Source: Cryptosporangium minutisporangium (GTDB lineage: Bacteria; Actinomycetota; Actinomycetes; Mycobacteriales; Cryptosporangiaceae). Taken from it: DNA of 35,111 nt. The position numbers and the translations under genes are program-made. The notes beneath the pieces were generated by a model. It saw only the letters and a program-made list of their open reading frames with translations, had not been told where the DNA came from and ran no database searches. The stretch is from assembly GCF_039536245.1 (NCBI RefSeq), contig NZ_BAAAYN010000024.1, positions 131,497 through 166,607 of the forward strand, given 5' to 3'. Below, in pieces: positions 24,585 through 33,464 of the stretch; the first letter of the stretch is position 1; each line of letters starts with the position of its first letter.

Positions 24585-24862
24585 CCGACCGGTCGTCCCG
24601 CCACGCCGACCTACCCACCTACCGGCGGGCGGTGGCCGGTGCACCGGCCGACACCGAGCTCTACACCCCCCAGCTGCGCACCCGGCCGGACGCCGTCGTC
24701 CGGCACGCGGTCACCGGCGCGGACCGGCTCGACCTGCTCGCCTACCGCTACCTCGACGATCCGCACCAGTTCTGGCTGATCGCCGACGCCAACCCGGACA
24801 GCGACCTGGACGCGCTGATCGAGCCCGGCCGGACGCTCGGAATCCCGCGGCGGCCCGCATGA
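24581..24862 (+). CDS. free-standing LysM-like/tail protein X-type CIS protein
   Basis: The 93-aa protein has a disordered N-terminal third and then a LysM-like unit: VVRHAVTGADRLDLLAYRYL, DPHQFWLIADANP, ending in PGRTLGIPRRP, the usual YxVxxGDTLxxIA...I.x.N.....L.pG..L.IP layout. Similar gp53/tail protein X units sit between hub and spike and may bind peptidoglycan or simply join hub parts. It appears to supply the LysM half missing from the protein encoded at 23719-24504. GAGGAG 5 nt before ATG 24581 gives a ribosome site, and its stop overlaps the next gene as ATGA. Confidence 0.78.
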   Translation: MTDRSSRHADLPTYRRAVAGAPADTELYTPQLRTRPDAVVRHAVTGADRLDLLAYRYLDDPHQFWLIADANPDSDLDALIEPGRTLGIPRRPA

Positions 24863-26148
24863 GTCCGGCACAGCGCCGGCCGGTGCTCCGGCTCTGGCTG
24901 GACGGCGTCCCGCTGGAGAAGCTCGGCGACTGGGTGCTCCAGGTCGAGGTCGAGGAGCGCTGCGACGAGGCGTCCTCGCTCCGGCTGAGCGTCGACCTGA
25001 GCCCGATCCACGGCAGCGACGCCGCCGGTGACTGGGACGCGCTGGAGCGAGGCAGCTTCGCCGCCGATGCCGCCGTGCCGGACTTCGGCCTGCTCCGCCG
25101 CGTCACCGTCCAGTTCGGCCTGGAGAGCGACGACCCGGACGGGCCCGAGATCAGCAGCACGGTCTTCGACGGTTACCTGACCGCGGTCGAGCCGGTGTTC
25201 GGTGAGGCCAGGGTGCCCGACTCGCGGCTGGAGCTGACCGGCGTCGACGCGTCCTGCCTGATGCACTTCGAGACCGTCACGCGGACCTGGTCGGACCTCA
25301 CCGACGTCCAGATCGCCAGGGAGATCTTCACCCGCTACGGCTTCGCGGTCGTCGACGCCGGGAAGCCGGGCGCCACTCTGGAGGACGGCGGTCTCGACCG
25401 GCCCGGCGCCCGGGCCGTACTCGTCCAGCGCGCGACCGACGCCGAGTTCCTCCGGATGCTGGCGCGGCGCAACGGGTTCGAGGCCTATGTCGCGCCCGGG
25501 CCTGGCCCGGTCACCGCCGGGCCGCACCCGGCCGGTTCGGTCGTCGGGCACTTCCACTCCCCCGCGGTCGCGCTGCCGGAGCAGCCCGCGCTCGCGCTGT
25601 TCCCGCGAGACGCCCCGACGCTGGCCAGCTTCCGGGCCCGCTACGACAGCCACCAGCCGACCCGGATCATGGGCTGGCACATCGACGAGCAGACCCGGCT
25701 CCTGCAGCGGGTCACGGTCAGCGACCCGGGTTACCGGCGGATGGGCAGCCACAGCCGGGCCGACGTGCTGGCCACCCGACTGGCCGCAATCCAGCCGGTC
25801 CGGCATGGGACCTCACCGACGCCGATGGAGTCGGTCGACGTCCAGACCAGCGACGTGCCGCACTCGGCCGCGGAGGTGACCGCGCTCGCCCGCGCGGAGC
25901 TGCGGCTGATCGACTGGTTCGCGGCGGGCACCGGCACCGTGCTCTGCGAGCGGTACCCGGTGATTCTGCGGGCGGGCCGCCCGATCGGATTGACCGGCGC
26001 CGGCCACCTGCTCGACGGTTCCTGGTACGTCCGGGCGGTACGGCACCGGTGGGGCGTGGACCCGGACGAGGCGACCGTCGAGCAGTCGATCCGACGGTAC
26101 GAAGCGGACGTGACGCTGGTCCGCAACGCGCTCGGCGGGGCCGGCTGA
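24859..26148 (+). CDS. gp27/late control D-type baseplate hub protein
   Basis: The 429-aa protein matches the phage late control D / gp27 hub fold: an N-terminal strand set (PVLRLWLDGVPLEKLGDWVL, then EEASSLRL-like DEASSLRLSVDLSP), the middle GVDASCLMHFETVTRTWSDL with DVQIAREIFTRYGF, QRATDAEFLRMLARRNGFEA, and a C-terminal WYVRAVRHRW with EATVEQSIRR. It forms the trimeric hub that holds the central spike. It ends before any gp5-type OB-fold or beta-helix needle, so unlike VgrG it lacks the spike part. ATG 24859 overlaps the LysM stop as ATGA although the open frame extends far upstream. It shares one base with gp25 (TGATG). Confidence 0.87.
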   Translation: MSPAQRRPVLRLWLDGVPLEKLGDWVLQVEVEERCDEASSLRLSVDLSPIHGSDAAGDWDALERGSFAADAAVPDFGLLRRVTVQFGLESDDPDGPEISSTVFDGYLTAVEPVFGEARVPDSRLELTGVDASCLMHFETVTRTWSDLTDVQIAREIFTRYGFAVVDAGKPGATLEDGGLDRPGARAVLVQRATDAEFLRMLARRNGFEAYVAPGPGPVTAGPHPAGSVVGHFHSPAVALPEQPALALFPRDAPTLASFRARYDSHQPTRIMGWHIDEQTRLLQRVTVSDPGYRRMGSHSRADVLATRLAAIQPVRHGTSPTPMESVDVQTSDVPHSAAEVTALARAELRLIDWFAAGTGTVLCERYPVILRAGRPIGLTGAGHLLDGSWYVRAVRHRWGVDPDEATVEQSIRRYEADVTLVRNALGGAG

Positions 26149-26531
26149 TGGCCGGGATGGAGTTCTCGCTCGCGTTCCCGTTCCGCACCGCCGACCGGGG
26201 CGGGGCCGCGGTCTCCGGCCGCGCGGCAGCCGTGCACGAGCAGCTGGAGCAGCTGCTGCTCACGGTGCCGGGCGAGCGGGTCAACCGGCCCGACTTCGGA
26301 TGCGGTGTGCAGCGGCTGGTCTTCGGCGGCGCGAGCCCGGAGGTGGCCGCCGCGGCCGAGTACGTCATCTCGACGGCGGTCCGCCGATACCTCGGCGAGC
26401 TGCTGACCGTGGACGCGGTGCGGGTCACGGTCTCCGACAGCCAGCTGTTCGTCGACGTCCTCTACACGCTGGTCGACACCGGCGAGGAGCTGGTCGCGAC
26501 GATCGCCCAGCCGGTGGAGGGCGCGCCGTGA
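26148..26531 (+). CDS. gp25-like baseplate wedge protein
   Basis: The 127-aa protein is the gp25/lysozyme-like wedge subunit: EFSLAFPFRTADRGG, an EQLEQLLLTVPGERVNRPDFG motif (the conserved LLTxPGER.NRPdfG) and CGVQRLVFGG, followed by IAQPVEG. It starts sheath polymerisation at the baseplate and is among the best conserved CIS markers. ATG 26148 overlaps the hub stop. Its own stop overlaps a second mini-ORF as GTGA. Confidence 0.95.
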   Translation: MAGMEFSLAFPFRTADRGGAAVSGRAAAVHEQLEQLLLTVPGERVNRPDFGCGVQRLVFGGASPEVAAAAEYVISTAVRRYLGELLTVDAVRVTVSDSQLFVDVLYTLVDTGEELVATIAQPVEGAP

Positions 26532-26632
26532 CCGTGTACCCCGGCGCACTCCTCCGCTCCGCTCCTCGGTCGCTAGGACTCCCTGCGATGCTCCCCGCTC
26601 TCTCCGGAAACACGGCGGAGCGCACCTCATGA
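26528..26632 (+). CDS. 34-aa mini-ORF bridging gp25 and the giant wedge gene
   Basis: GTG 26528 overlaps the gp25 stop as GTGA and the TGA at 26630-26632 overlaps ATG 26629 as ATGA. As with the 24501-24584 frame, it exactly fills the gap between two CIS genes. The peptide (VTVYPGALLRSAPRSLG...) matches no family. The DNA contains a CT-rich string (26549-26577) with a CTAG core that resembles the opposite strand of the first spacer. Confidence 0.3.
   Translation: MTVYPGALLRSAPRSLGLPAMLPALSGNTAERTS
26549..26577. repeat. second REP-like element, inverse orientation
   Basis: CTCCTCCGCTCCGCTCCTCG followed by GTCGCTAGG resembles the reverse complement of the GAGCGTAGCGAGGAG string and CTAG core found at 24561-24575 and 24519-24522. 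The match is loose. This would be the second copy in the cluster, again confined to an intergenic spacer. Confidence 0.3.
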
Positions 26633-29600
26633 CGACGCGCGAGCTGAACGGCGCCGATCTGCCGGCCGCGCTCGCCGCGGCTCAGCAGGCGCTGCTGGCC
26701 GCCGCGTCGACCGGGCGGGCCGCCGACCAGGTCTGGCTGCTGCCCCCGGGCACCCATCGGATCAGCGGAACCCTGGACCTGGGTGCCCCCGGAGTCGCGC
26801 TGACGCTGCGCGGACGGCGCACGATCCTCGGCCTCGTCCCGGTGCCCGGGAGCGCCGGATCGGTGACCGCGCTCGGGCTGGGCGGCAGTGCGGTCGTCCT
26901 GGAGGACGTCGAGGTGACGTGCGCTCCGGTCGACGCCGACCTGGTCGGGATCCGGCTGACCGGCAGCGCCCGGGTAGCGGTGCGCCGGGTCCGGGTGACC
27001 ACCCTGCACGCCGCGACCACGACCGGGCTCCGACTGGAGGCACCCCGCGTCGAGCTGACCGACACCGGAGCAGCCGATCTGGCCGCGACCACCGGGCCCG
27101 CGACCGGCGTGCAAATCACTGCGGCCGACAGTCCGGGCGATGCCGCCGACGGCATCGTCACCGGCGTCCGGATCAGCGTATCCCGGGTGCGCGGGCCGCA
27201 GGCCCGTGGGCTTTCCGTGGACGCCGCGGCGGGCAGCCTGACCGGCCTGACGATCAGCGACACCGAGGAGCCGCTGCGGATCTCGGCCGGAGTCACGACC
27301 GCTGAGGTGCACATCGAGCGGCTGGCCGAGGCAGACGCACTGGTCGCCTGGCTGGCCGCCGCCCAGGAGCGGCTCGTGGCGGCACCGGCGGGCAGCGGCG
27401 AGACCTGGCGGCTCCCGGCCGGCTCCTTCGAGCTCGACGCCGGGCTGCGGCTCGGCGTCGAGGGCCGGAACCTGACCGTCACCGGCAGCCGGGACACCGA
27501 ACTCGTCTTCGGCGGCGCCGCCCCGCTCCCCGGTGACCTCGTCGGCCTGGACGTCCGAGGGGACCGCGTGCGGGTGGCGCAGGTGTCGGTGCGGGCGCGA
27601 GCCACCGGTGCGCTGACCGGGGTCCGGGCCACCGGCACGGTCTCGGCGCACGTGGACGACGTCCGGGTCAGCGGGCTCCGCGGCGCCGACGTGTTCGGTC
27701 TGGAGGTCACCGCGCCGGAGGCCGCGCTCACCGGCGTCACCGCGGACGACGTCCGTGCCACCGGCACGACCGCGACCACGCTCGGCATCGGAGTCGCGGT
27801 GACCGGCGACCGGGTCGGGGTGTCCCGGCTGACCGTGGCACGGCTCCGCGCTCCGCTCGTGACCGGCCTCGGGCTCACCGCGGCCGAGCGCGCCGACGTC
27901 GCGCTGCTGCGGCTGACCGACATCGCCGGGACGGAGGCCGAGGGCGCCCAGTTCCGGGTCGTCGGCCCGCCGGACACGCATCGGGAGCTCTCGCTGCTCG
28001 ACGTCCGCGCCGAGCAGGTCCGCGGCACCGGCGACTCGGCGATCGGCCTGGTCCTGTTCGTCAGCGGCGACCTGGGGCTGCGCGGAGTGTCGGTGGCCGG
28101 CGTCGAGGCGGCCACCGCGTACGGCGTCCTCGCGGTGGCCGCCGGCGCGCTCGACTGGCTCGGTGGCACGGTCACCGACATCCGTGGAGTCAGCCGCGGT
28201 GCGGCCGGTGCGCGGTTGCTGGCGATTCCGTCGCCGTCCGCGTTCACCGTTCGCGACGTCCACGTCGAGGCCGTGCGGGGCGCTGCCGTCGGGCCCTCGG
28301 CGCAACCGTCACCGTCGTGGCGCTCCTGGCTCGACCGGGTGCGGCCCTGGGTCGGGGACGGCACCGGCGTCGGCCCGCCCGGACCGTTCGCCACCGCGGA
28401 CCCCACCCACGTGGACGACGTCGCCGGGCTGCACGTCTGCGCGCCGGTGGACGAGAGCGAGCCGTGGCTGGAATCGGTGACCGACGCCGGTGAGGTGATC
28501 GTCGCCGAGTGCGTGGTGCGCCGGGTGAGCGGCACGGCGGTCCAGATCGACGGCGAACTCCGGGACTCCGAGCTGCGCGGCGTCGAGGTGTGGACCGCGA
28601 TCCGCAGCGGTCATCTCGCCGGTGAGCGGATCCGGCTTGCCCAGCTGACCGTCCACCGCGTCCAGACCGGCCTCCAGGTGGCCGCCGGAGCGCTGACCGC
28701 GGCCGACAGCCTGCTCACCGGTGTCGTCGACGGCGCCGCTCTGGTGCCCGGCGTGCAGGCCGAGGTCGACGCCGCGCTCGCGGTGTTCGCGACCGGCGCC
28801 CCGCCGCCGTTCCAGCTGCCGCCGGAGCCGCTCTACGTCACGCCGGGCCCGGTCGGGATCCCGCCATCGGTGCTGGCCGGTGGGCTGGCGCCGTCCGTCG
28901 CGGTCGACCTCCGACTGGCCGATCCCACGCGGCACGCGCTCGCCGTGCGGGTGCCGGGCGACGGCGACGACGTGCCGGTGTACCTGGGTGCACACCCCCC
29001 GGACGCGGATGCCCACTGCGCGCTGCGCGACCCCGACCCACCGCTCACGCCGGTGCCGCCGCCGGTGCCGCCTCCCGGTCCGCCCGTGGACTACCGCGCC
29101 CGGGACGCCCGCGGCCTGCTCGGTGTGATCACCGACCGAGCGAGCCGGGTGTTGCCCGGCTGGGCACCGACCGGCCCCGCCGACCAGACAACGATGTGGC
29201 TGGAGCTGCTCGCCGCCCGGCTCGACCAGCTCGCGTACCGGCAGGAGGTCGCCGTCGCCGAGGGGTACCTGGGCACCGCGCAGTCGCGCCGCTCGGTCGA
29301 GGATCACGCCCGGCTGGTGGACTACGAGCCCGACGCCGGGCTCTCGGCGACCACGATGGTCGAGCTGACGCTGGACCCGGAGCCGCTGGGGCTGGCCGGG
29401 GCACTAGCCAGGACCGGGGCGGTCGTGGTTCCGGCCGGCACGCTCGTCGTCAACCCGGACGCCGCCGACCGGCTGGTCGTGTTCGCCACCGAGGAGGACC
29501 TGCCGGTCGACCCGGCCTTGGCGGAGCTGCGACCGGCCGAACCCGTGCCGGTGGGCGCGACCAGCGCGATCCTGGCCGAGGACCTGACCGGCCTTCGGCC

Positions 29601-31011
29601 CGGCCGCTGGCTGGTCCTGCTGGCGGCCTCGGACGTCGACGTTCCACCGCACGTCGTCCGGGTGACCGCGGTGGAGCTGGGCACCGACACCACCCGGGTG
29701 TCCTGGGATCCACGCCGTCCCGCGCCGGTGGCGTACCTGCCCGGCGCGTGCACGGTGCTCGGCAACGTCGTCCCCGCGCACCACGGGCTGCCGCTGACGC
29801 CGCTCGCCGCCCAGGGCGCCGCGGCCGTGCTCGACGACGCCGAGCTCCTCCGCCCGTGGCGCGAGCGGCTCACGGTGCGGGTGACCGGCGGCGACACCCG
29901 CGAGGTGGACCTGCCGTGGCAGCCGGTCAGCCGCCACGCCGCGGGGTGGCCGCTGCCGGATCACCCGGCGCGCACCGGCGTGCCGCAGGTCCGGCTGAGC
30001 GTGGACGGCGAACCGTGGACGCTCGCCGACGATCTCGCCACGCTCGGCCCCGGCGACGAGAGCTTCGTGCTCCGGCCCGGCCACACCGGCGGGGTCGCGG
30101 CGGTGGTCGGGGACGGCGTGACCGGCACTCGGCTGCCCGACCGCGAGGTGACCGTCGAGTTCGGCGTCCGGATCGGACTGGGCGCGATCGGGAACGTGGC
30201 CGCCGGCACGTTGGTCCGGCTGCTGGCCCTGGGCAGCGGCGGCGACGCCGACCTGCTGCTCGGCACCGGCGACGCCGACCGGGTCGAGCTGCTGCGACGG
30301 CACCTGCGGGTGACGAACCCGGTGCCGGCGATCGGTGGACGCGACCCCGAGCCGCTGGAGCGGATCCGGTATGCGGCGCCGCTCGGCGTTCGTGAACTGC
30401 TTTCTGCCGTGGTGCCGGCCGACTACGAGCGCCTGGTCGGCGCGCTGCCGGAGGTCGCGGCGGCCCGGGCCAGGGTGCGCACCGACGCGCCTCGGCCGGT
30501 CGTGCGGGTGACGCTGCTGCTCCGCGACGAGGACGCGCTGACCGTCGCGGGCCCGCCCGGTGAGGCCGAACGGCTGCGTCGCTGGGCGGTCGCGAGAACG
30601 CGGCTGGAGGACGTCCGGCTGCTCGGCTTCGACGTCGAGCTGGTCCCGCCACGGTTCGTGCCGATCGACCTGGATCTGAGCATCGACGCCGCCGCCTGGG
30701 CGCGCGCCGAGACGGTTCGGGCCGGCGTCGTCGCGGCGCTGGCCGGAGACGGCGGGCTGCTCGACCCGGACACCTCCGGCCTCGGCGGCGATGTGCACCT
30801 GGACGCCGTACACCGGCGGGTGCTCGACGTGCCCGGCGTCGACGCGGTCCGGGTGCGGCGGCTGCGGCGGCTCCAGCCGGGTGCGGCCGACCACCGCACC
30901 GACGGCGTGCTGCCGGTCGGCACCGAGGAGGTCGCGGTACTGCGCCACCCGTACGGTCCCACCCAGCCGCAGGGCCTGCTCACGGTCGAGGTCTGCGGAG
31001 GCGTGCCATGA
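26629..31011 (+). CDS. giant CIS protein: tandem right-handed beta-helix fused to a baseplate-J-type wedge
   Basis: The 1460-aa protein has two unlike halves. Residues 1 to about 230 and about 236-600 each begin with a pectate-lyase-like opening (WLLPPGTHRISGTLDL; WRLPAGSFELDAGLRL) and continue as tandem coils of about 25-33 residues, each ending in GLxV-type turns (GVRATG, GLEVTA, GIGVAVTG, GLGLTA, GLVLFVSG, GVLAVAAG). A few more coils (about 620-720) end in a Pro-rich hinge at about 803-820. The rest (about 822-1460) is a baseplate assembly J-type wedge: MWLELLAARLDQLAYRQEVAV, YLGTAQSRRSVEDHARLVDY, VVVPAGTLVV, then C-terminal PLGVRELLSAVVPADYERLV and DLSIDAAAW. GGAG lies 8 nt before ATG 26629. 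The beta-helix may be a baseplate-mounted receptor-binding or spike element; that role is inferred. Confidence 0.85.
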   Translation: MTTRELNGADLPAALAAAQQALLAAASTGRAADQVWLLPPGTHRISGTLDLGAPGVALTLRGRRTILGLVPVPGSAGSVTALGLGGSAVVLEDVEVTCAPVDADLVGIRLTGSARVAVRRVRVTTLHAATTTGLRLEAPRVELTDTGAADLAATTGPATGVQITAADSPGDAADGIVTGVRISVSRVRGPQARGLSVDAAAGSLTGLTISDTEEPLRISAGVTTAEVHIERLAEADALVAWLAAAQERLVAAPAGSGETWRLPAGSFELDAGLRLGVEGRNLTVTGSRDTELVFGGAAPLPGDLVGLDVRGDRVRVAQVSVRARATGALTGVRATGTVSAHVDDVRVSGLRGADVFGLEVTAPEAALTGVTADDVRATGTTATTLGIGVAVTGDRVGVSRLTVARLRAPLVTGLGLTAAERADVALLRLTDIAGTEAEGAQFRVVGPPDTHRELSLLDVRAEQVRGTGDSAIGLVLFVSGDLGLRGVSVAGVEAATAYGVLAVAAGALDWLGGTVTDIRGVSRGAAGARLLAIPSPSAFTVRDVHVEAVRGAAVGPSAQPSPSWRSWLDRVRPWVGDGTGVGPPGPFATADPTHVDDVAGLHVCAPVDESEPWLESVTDAGEVIVAECVVRRVSGTAVQIDGELRDSELRGVEVWTAIRSGHLAGERIRLAQLTVHRVQTGLQVAAGALTAADSLLTGVVDGAALVPGVQAEVDAALAVFATGAPPPFQLPPEPLYVTPGPVGIPPSVLAGGLAPSVAVDLRLADPTRHALAVRVPGDGDDVPVYLGAHPPDADAHCALRDPDPPLTPVPPPVPPPGPPVDYRARDARGLLGVITDRASRVLPGWAPTGPADQTTMWLELLAARLDQLAYRQEVAVAEGYLGTAQSRRSVEDHARLVDYEPDAGLSATTMVELTLDPEPLGLAGALARTGAVVVPAGTLVVNPDAADRLVVFATEEDLPVDPALAELRPAEPVPVGATSAILAEDLTGLRPGRWLVLLAASDVDVPPHVVRVTAVELGTDTTRVSWDPRRPAPVAYLPGACTVLGNVVPAHHGLPLTPLAAQGAAAVLDDAELLRPWRERLTVRVTGGDTREVDLPWQPVSRHAAGWPLPDHPARTGVPQVRLSVDGEPWTLADDLATLGPGDESFVLRPGHTGGVAAVVGDGVTGTRLPDREVTVEFGVRIGLGAIGNVAAGTLVRLLALGSGGDADLLLGTGDADRVELLRRHLRVTNPVPAIGGRDPEPLERIRYAAPLGVRELLSAVVPADYERLVGALPEVAAARARVRTDAPRPVVRVTLLLRDEDALTVAGPPGEAERLRRWAVARTRLEDVRLLGFDVELVPPRFVPIDLDLSIDAAAWARAETVRAGVVAALAGDGGLLDPDTSGLGGDVHLDAVHRRVLDVPGVDAVRVRRLRRLQPGAADHRTDGVLPVGTEEVAVLRHPYGPTQPQGLLTVEVCGGVP

Positions 31012-33464
31012 GGCCGTCGCTCGACGCCCATCGTTCCCGGGAGCACAGCGGCCTGCTGGCGGCGATGGCCGCGGACGGCCGACGCCGGGCCCGGTCGCTG
31101 CCCCGCCCCTGGGATCCGGTCCGGCAGGAGCCGACCGAGCTGGCCGACCACGGCCGTGGACTGCTCGACGCGTACGCGCTCGGCCTGCACGTGCTCTGGG
31201 TCTACCAGGAGGCCTGGGCCGACGAAGGTTTCCTCGGCACCGCCCGGCTGCCGTCCTCCGTGCGGCGCCTGCTCGACCAGGTGGGCCATGCCGGGGACCC
31301 GGGGTTCGCCGCGGAGGGTCTGCAGCACTTCCGGTGCCGCGAGGGCGAGCCGGTGACGCTTCCACCGGGGTTCCGGGTGCGGGCCGAGGCGGTCGGCAAC
31401 ACCCCGGCCGCCGTGTACGAGACGACTCGCGCGCTGCGGCTCTCACCGGTGCTGAACGAGCTGCGCGCGACGCTCCCGGCGGCGCCGACAGGGCCGGCCG
31501 CGCCGTCCTCGGCCGGGGCGATCGCCGACGCGTTGCTGGAGCCGGAGATCATGGTGGGGCCGCCGGAGGTCGCCGGTGCGGTCGCGCTGACCGACTCGAT
31601 CGGCCAGCGCTTCGCGGTCGCCCGGGCCGGATCGCTCGCCCAGCGCAACGCCGGGCGGGCCCGGCAGCAGGCGCTCGGTCTCGCCGATCTGGTCAGCCGC
31701 CTGCGGGCGGCCGGCGCCGAAGCGCTCTGCTCGGACGTCTTCGAGCAGCTGTGCGCCGAGCTCTGCGCGGTGCAGGAGCTGGCCAACCAGGCGGGTTACG
31801 AGCCGGCGCCGGGGCCGCTCTCGGAGTCCCAGGAGTTGCTGCTCACGCTGCTCCGCGATCTGGCCACCCGGCAGCCGGACGCGGTCGAAGCGTTGGGCGG
31901 GGCTCTGGCCAGGCAGGAGGACGAGACCGACGCGGCGTTCTCCGGGCGCCTCGATCGCCTCGCGGCCTTCCTCGACGCGCTGGTCGGCAGGCTCCTCCAG
32001 GAGGCCCGCGACCAGGTCGTCCGGCTGCGCGGACCGCGTGCGCTGGAGACGCTGGACCGTTCCCTGGGCGCGAATCCGCCGGGCGCTCCGGTACCCGGCA
32101 GGGGCAGTGGGACCGCCGCTCCCGGCACCGACGCGCTGTTCCTACTGCCGGTCGGGAACCCGCCGCAGGATCCCGGCACGCTGCTGCGCCCCGGGGATTG
32201 GCTCGTGGTCGCCGACGAGAGCACAGAGGATCCCCCGACCCGGACGTACCGGGAGGCGGTCCAGGTCGTGCGCCTGCGTCGACAGGCCCTCCCCGGTACG
32301 TCCTCACCGGCGACCCGCGTCACGTTCGCGCCGCCGCTGACCCGCCGATACGACCTGGCGACCACCGTCCTTCTCGGAAACGTCGCCGAGATCACCCACG
32401 GCACGACCGTCACCGAGACGACGGCCTGGACCGGCGACGACGCCCACCTGCCGCTGACCGCCGGACCGCTCACCTGGATCCGCTCGGCGAGCCCGGACGC
32501 CGCCGGAGGCCGGGTGCCCGCAGTCGAACTGTCGGTCGCCGGGCGGGGTTGGAGCCGGGTGGACGACCTCCGCCACCGGGCCGGGACCGCTGCGTTCGCG
32601 GTCGAGGTGGCTGCGGACGCGACCGGTCGGCTGCGGCTGGCGGAGGCCACCGGTGGCGTCGGCGCCGCCGCCGTACCGGTCGGCGCCGAGGTCACGGTCA
32701 TCTACCGGACCGGCGTCGGCGCCGAGGGGAACCGCCCCGCGCTGGCGGTGGCAGCGGCCGCGGGTGCCGAGCCCGCGGTGGCGGCCACGTTCAACCCGCT
32801 ACCGGTGAGCGGCGGCGTCGATCCGGAGGACGCCGACGCCGCCCGGGCCCGCGCGGAGGCGGGGACGCACGCCCCCGGACGCGCGGTCTCCGCCGGGGAC
32901 GTGCGCGCGCTCGCGCTGGCGTTCGGCGGAGTGCGGCGGGCCGCGGTGCTGCGCGACCCGATCCGGCGGCGCGATCACGTCACCGTCGTCATCGCGGCCG
33001 AGGGTGGCGCGGACCTCGACCCGGCCGACGCCGCCCGGCTGCGGAGCTTCCTGGTCGCGCGGACGCCGCCGGGGACCGCGGTGACGGTCGTCGACCGGAA
33101 CGTCGTCCCGGTGCGGATGCGGCTCGTGCTGCGGATCGAGCCCGGTGCCGATCCACTCGCCGTGGTTCGTTCGACCAGGCTCCGGCTCGGTGCCGACGCC
33201 GAGCCCGGCGAGCCGCCCGGCCTGCTCCACCCCGAGCGCGCCGAGTTGGGCCGCGGGCTGGCGGTCTCGGCGGTCTACGGTGCGCTGGCGGGCCTCCCAG
33301 GTCTGGCCTCGGTACTGGTCGACCTGCTCTACCGGGACGGCACCGCGCCCGCGCGGCACGACCGGATAGCGGCCGGACCGGCGGCGCTGGTGGCGTGGGC
33401 CGCGGTGACGGCCGGGGGCGCCGACCCGCTGGACCTCGTCTGGGAGGAGGCGAGCGACCGGTGA
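31008..33464 (+). CDS. baseplate J-family assembly protein
   Basis: The 818-aa protein is a gp6-type wedge component. The N-terminal region (VYQEAWADEGFLGTARLPSS) matches the start of the wedge half of the previous gene, so the two are paralogues. The baseplate J core is in the C-terminal third: NPLPVSGGVDPEDADAARAR, GRAVSAGDVRALALAFGGV, VTVVIAAEGG and RMRLVLRIEPG. Residues about 165-560 form a large helical and beta-rich insert typical of CIS versions. It forms the iris of the baseplate with the gp25 and tail-protein-I-like neighbours. GGAGG 6 nt before ATG 31008 serves as ribosome site. It overlaps neighbours on both sides (ATGA and GTGA). Confidence 0.88.
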   Translation: MRPSLDAHRSREHSGLLAAMAADGRRRARSLPRPWDPVRQEPTELADHGRGLLDAYALGLHVLWVYQEAWADEGFLGTARLPSSVRRLLDQVGHAGDPGFAAEGLQHFRCREGEPVTLPPGFRVRAEAVGNTPAAVYETTRALRLSPVLNELRATLPAAPTGPAAPSSAGAIADALLEPEIMVGPPEVAGAVALTDSIGQRFAVARAGSLAQRNAGRARQQALGLADLVSRLRAAGAEALCSDVFEQLCAELCAVQELANQAGYEPAPGPLSESQELLLTLLRDLATRQPDAVEALGGALARQEDETDAAFSGRLDRLAAFLDALVGRLLQEARDQVVRLRGPRALETLDRSLGANPPGAPVPGRGSGTAAPGTDALFLLPVGNPPQDPGTLLRPGDWLVVADESTEDPPTRTYREAVQVVRLRRQALPGTSSPATRVTFAPPLTRRYDLATTVLLGNVAEITHGTTVTETTAWTGDDAHLPLTAGPLTWIRSASPDAAGGRVPAVELSVAGRGWSRVDDLRHRAGTAAFAVEVAADATGRLRLAEATGGVGAAAVPVGAEVTVIYRTGVGAEGNRPALAVAAAAGAEPAVAATFNPLPVSGGVDPEDADAARARAEAGTHAPGRAVSAGDVRALALAFGGVRRAAVLRDPIRRRDHVTVVIAAEGGADLDPADAARLRSFLVARTPPGTAVTVVDRNVVPVRMRLVLRIEPGADPLAVVRSTRLRLGADAEPGEPPGLLHPERAELGRGLAVSAVYGALAGLPGLASVLVDLLYRDGTAPARHDRIAAGPAALVAWAAVTAGGADPLDLVWEEASDR

